5,573 nt of DNA from an uncultured bacterium (lineage in GTDB: Bacteria > Patescibacteriota > Minisyncoccia > Moranbacterales > GWC2-37-73), in the NCBI GenBank assembly GCA_903866285.1, contig CAIPMZ010000099.1, positions 1-5,573 of the forward strand, in the 5' to 3' direction. A model generated the notes under the pieces. It saw only the letters and a list, made by a program, of their open reading frames with translations, was not told the origin of the DNA and did no database searches. This document shows positions 5,400 through 5,573 of the stretch, piece by piece. Within the stretch, counting starts at the first letter, position 1; the number at the start of each line of letters is the position of its first letter. The position numbers were made by a program, and so were the translations under genes.

Positions 5400-5429
5400 A
5401 CTATACCACAGCCGCTTAGAAAAAAGCAA
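5400..5429 (-). promoter_or_regulatory. metK promoter with extended -10
   Basis: On the minus strand, TTGCTT (5424-5429) and TATAGT (5400-5405) are separated by 18 bases, and TGG directly before TATAGT gives an extended -10 (TGn). The predicted start near 5393 lies about 10 bases before riboswitch helix P1, exactly where a riboswitch transcript should begin. Confidence 0.75.
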
Positions 5430-5443
5430 CTACTGCACTCGCC

Positions 5444-5469
5444 CATGTCATACTTAACACTCTGACATG
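5444..5469. promoter_or_regulatory. spaced palindrome between metK and the divergent open frame
   Basis: CATGTCA (5444-5450) and TGACATG (5463-5469) are perfect inverted copies 12 bases apart. They lie upstream of the metK promoter and overlap the first ATG of the plus-strand frame. The spacing (19 bases between half-site centres) suits a dimeric regulator contacting two successive turns, but no regulator can be assigned and chance remains possible. Confidence 0.4.
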
Positions 5470-5573
5470 CCTAAAATGGAAAAATACAGTATCATCTCTA
5501 GATTTACTCAATTAATCATTGAAGACCCTAGAGATTCTATGCAAATAATAGCAGAAAACATCCTTAACCCTCA
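5467..5573 (+). CDS. possible start of a divergent gene, cut by window edge, unknown product
   Basis: From the ATG at 5467 a frame of 35 codons stays open to the right edge (it begins MPKMEKYSIISRFTQLI and continues IIEDPRDSMQIIAENILNP). Another ATG at 5476 is an alternative start. The composition is ordinary for a soluble, partly helical protein, with no signal peptide or membrane segment in the visible part. I do not recognise a family. No Shine-Dalgarno or good promoter precedes it. It is the only frame open across this end of the window, and the position (divergent from metK, beyond its promoter) is plausible for a gene, but 107 bases is too little to be sure. Confidence 0.4.
   Translation, partial: MPKMEKYSIISRFTQLIIEDPRDSMQIIAENILNP

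Noticed and set aside
5023..5465. Plus-strand frames of 76 and 96 codons across the metK start and leader
   Set aside because: They read through the riboswitch, its terminator and promoter on the opposite strand; the structured RNA explains this stretch better.
5495..5534. Inverted repeat TCTCTAG and CTAGAGA
   Set aside because: The arms are short, 26 bases apart and inside the putative coding frame, so chance is the simplest explanation.
1..5573. CRISPR arrays, tRNA or rRNA genes, insertion sequences, phage or defence genes
   Set aside because: No regularly spaced repeats, cloverleaf, transposase motif or defence domain was found on either strand.

Overview
The window is a bacterial chromosomal segment with a moderately AT-rich base composition (judged by eye) and very AT-rich intergenic gaps. 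All five clear genes lie on the minus strand. In transcription order (right to left) they are S-adenosylmethionine synthetase (metK, 5091-4048), a PurC-PurE fusion resembling animal PAICS (3866-2583), a MarR-family regulator (2258-1833), a PfkB-family adenosine kinase (1775-759), and the N-terminal 191 residues of S-adenosylhomocysteine hydrolase (ahcY, 573 to the left edge). A short open frame on the plus strand (5467 to the right edge) may be the start of a divergent gene.

The theme is the SAM cycle. MetK makes SAM; methyltransferases turn it into SAH; AhcY splits SAH into homocysteine and adenosine; adenosine kinase removes the adenosine as AMP, which keeps the reversible AhcY reaction moving forward. 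The PurC-PurE-like protein adds a purine-synthesis step. The best non-coding feature is a SAM-I (S-box) riboswitch upstream of metK, read on the minus strand. An extended -10 promoter, a complete aptamer (P1, P2, P3, P4 and a pseudoknot), a competing antiterminator and an intrinsic terminator can all be read directly. metK is therefore predicted to be switched off by its own product.

Transcription units: metK ends at a strong intrinsic terminator (3970-4006). The purCE-like gene has its own Shine-Dalgarno and ends at a hairpin plus an intrinsic terminator (2490-2565). Just beyond that lies a near-consensus minus-strand promoter whose -35 and -10 boxes each sit in a TTGA/TCAA palindrome, a layout expected for an autoregulated MarR operon. 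marR and the adenosine kinase are 57 bases apart and probably share this promoter; ahcY follows after a 185-base repeat-rich gap and may be co-transcribed or have its own weak promoter.

Organism: UGA is used as a stop codon (purCE-like gene), so the window does not come from a lineage that reads UGA as an amino acid. The compact MetK (347 residues), the AT-rich leaders with weak ribosome sites and the unusual PAICS-like fusion would fit an uncultured, small-genome bacterium such as a Patescibacteria/CPR member, but this is inference and only moderately supported. No tRNA, rRNA, CRISPR array, insertion sequence or phage gene was seen. The two points most worth following up are the PurE-like half of the fusion, whose usual active-site motifs are altered, and the double-palindrome promoter of the MarR-adenosine kinase unit.
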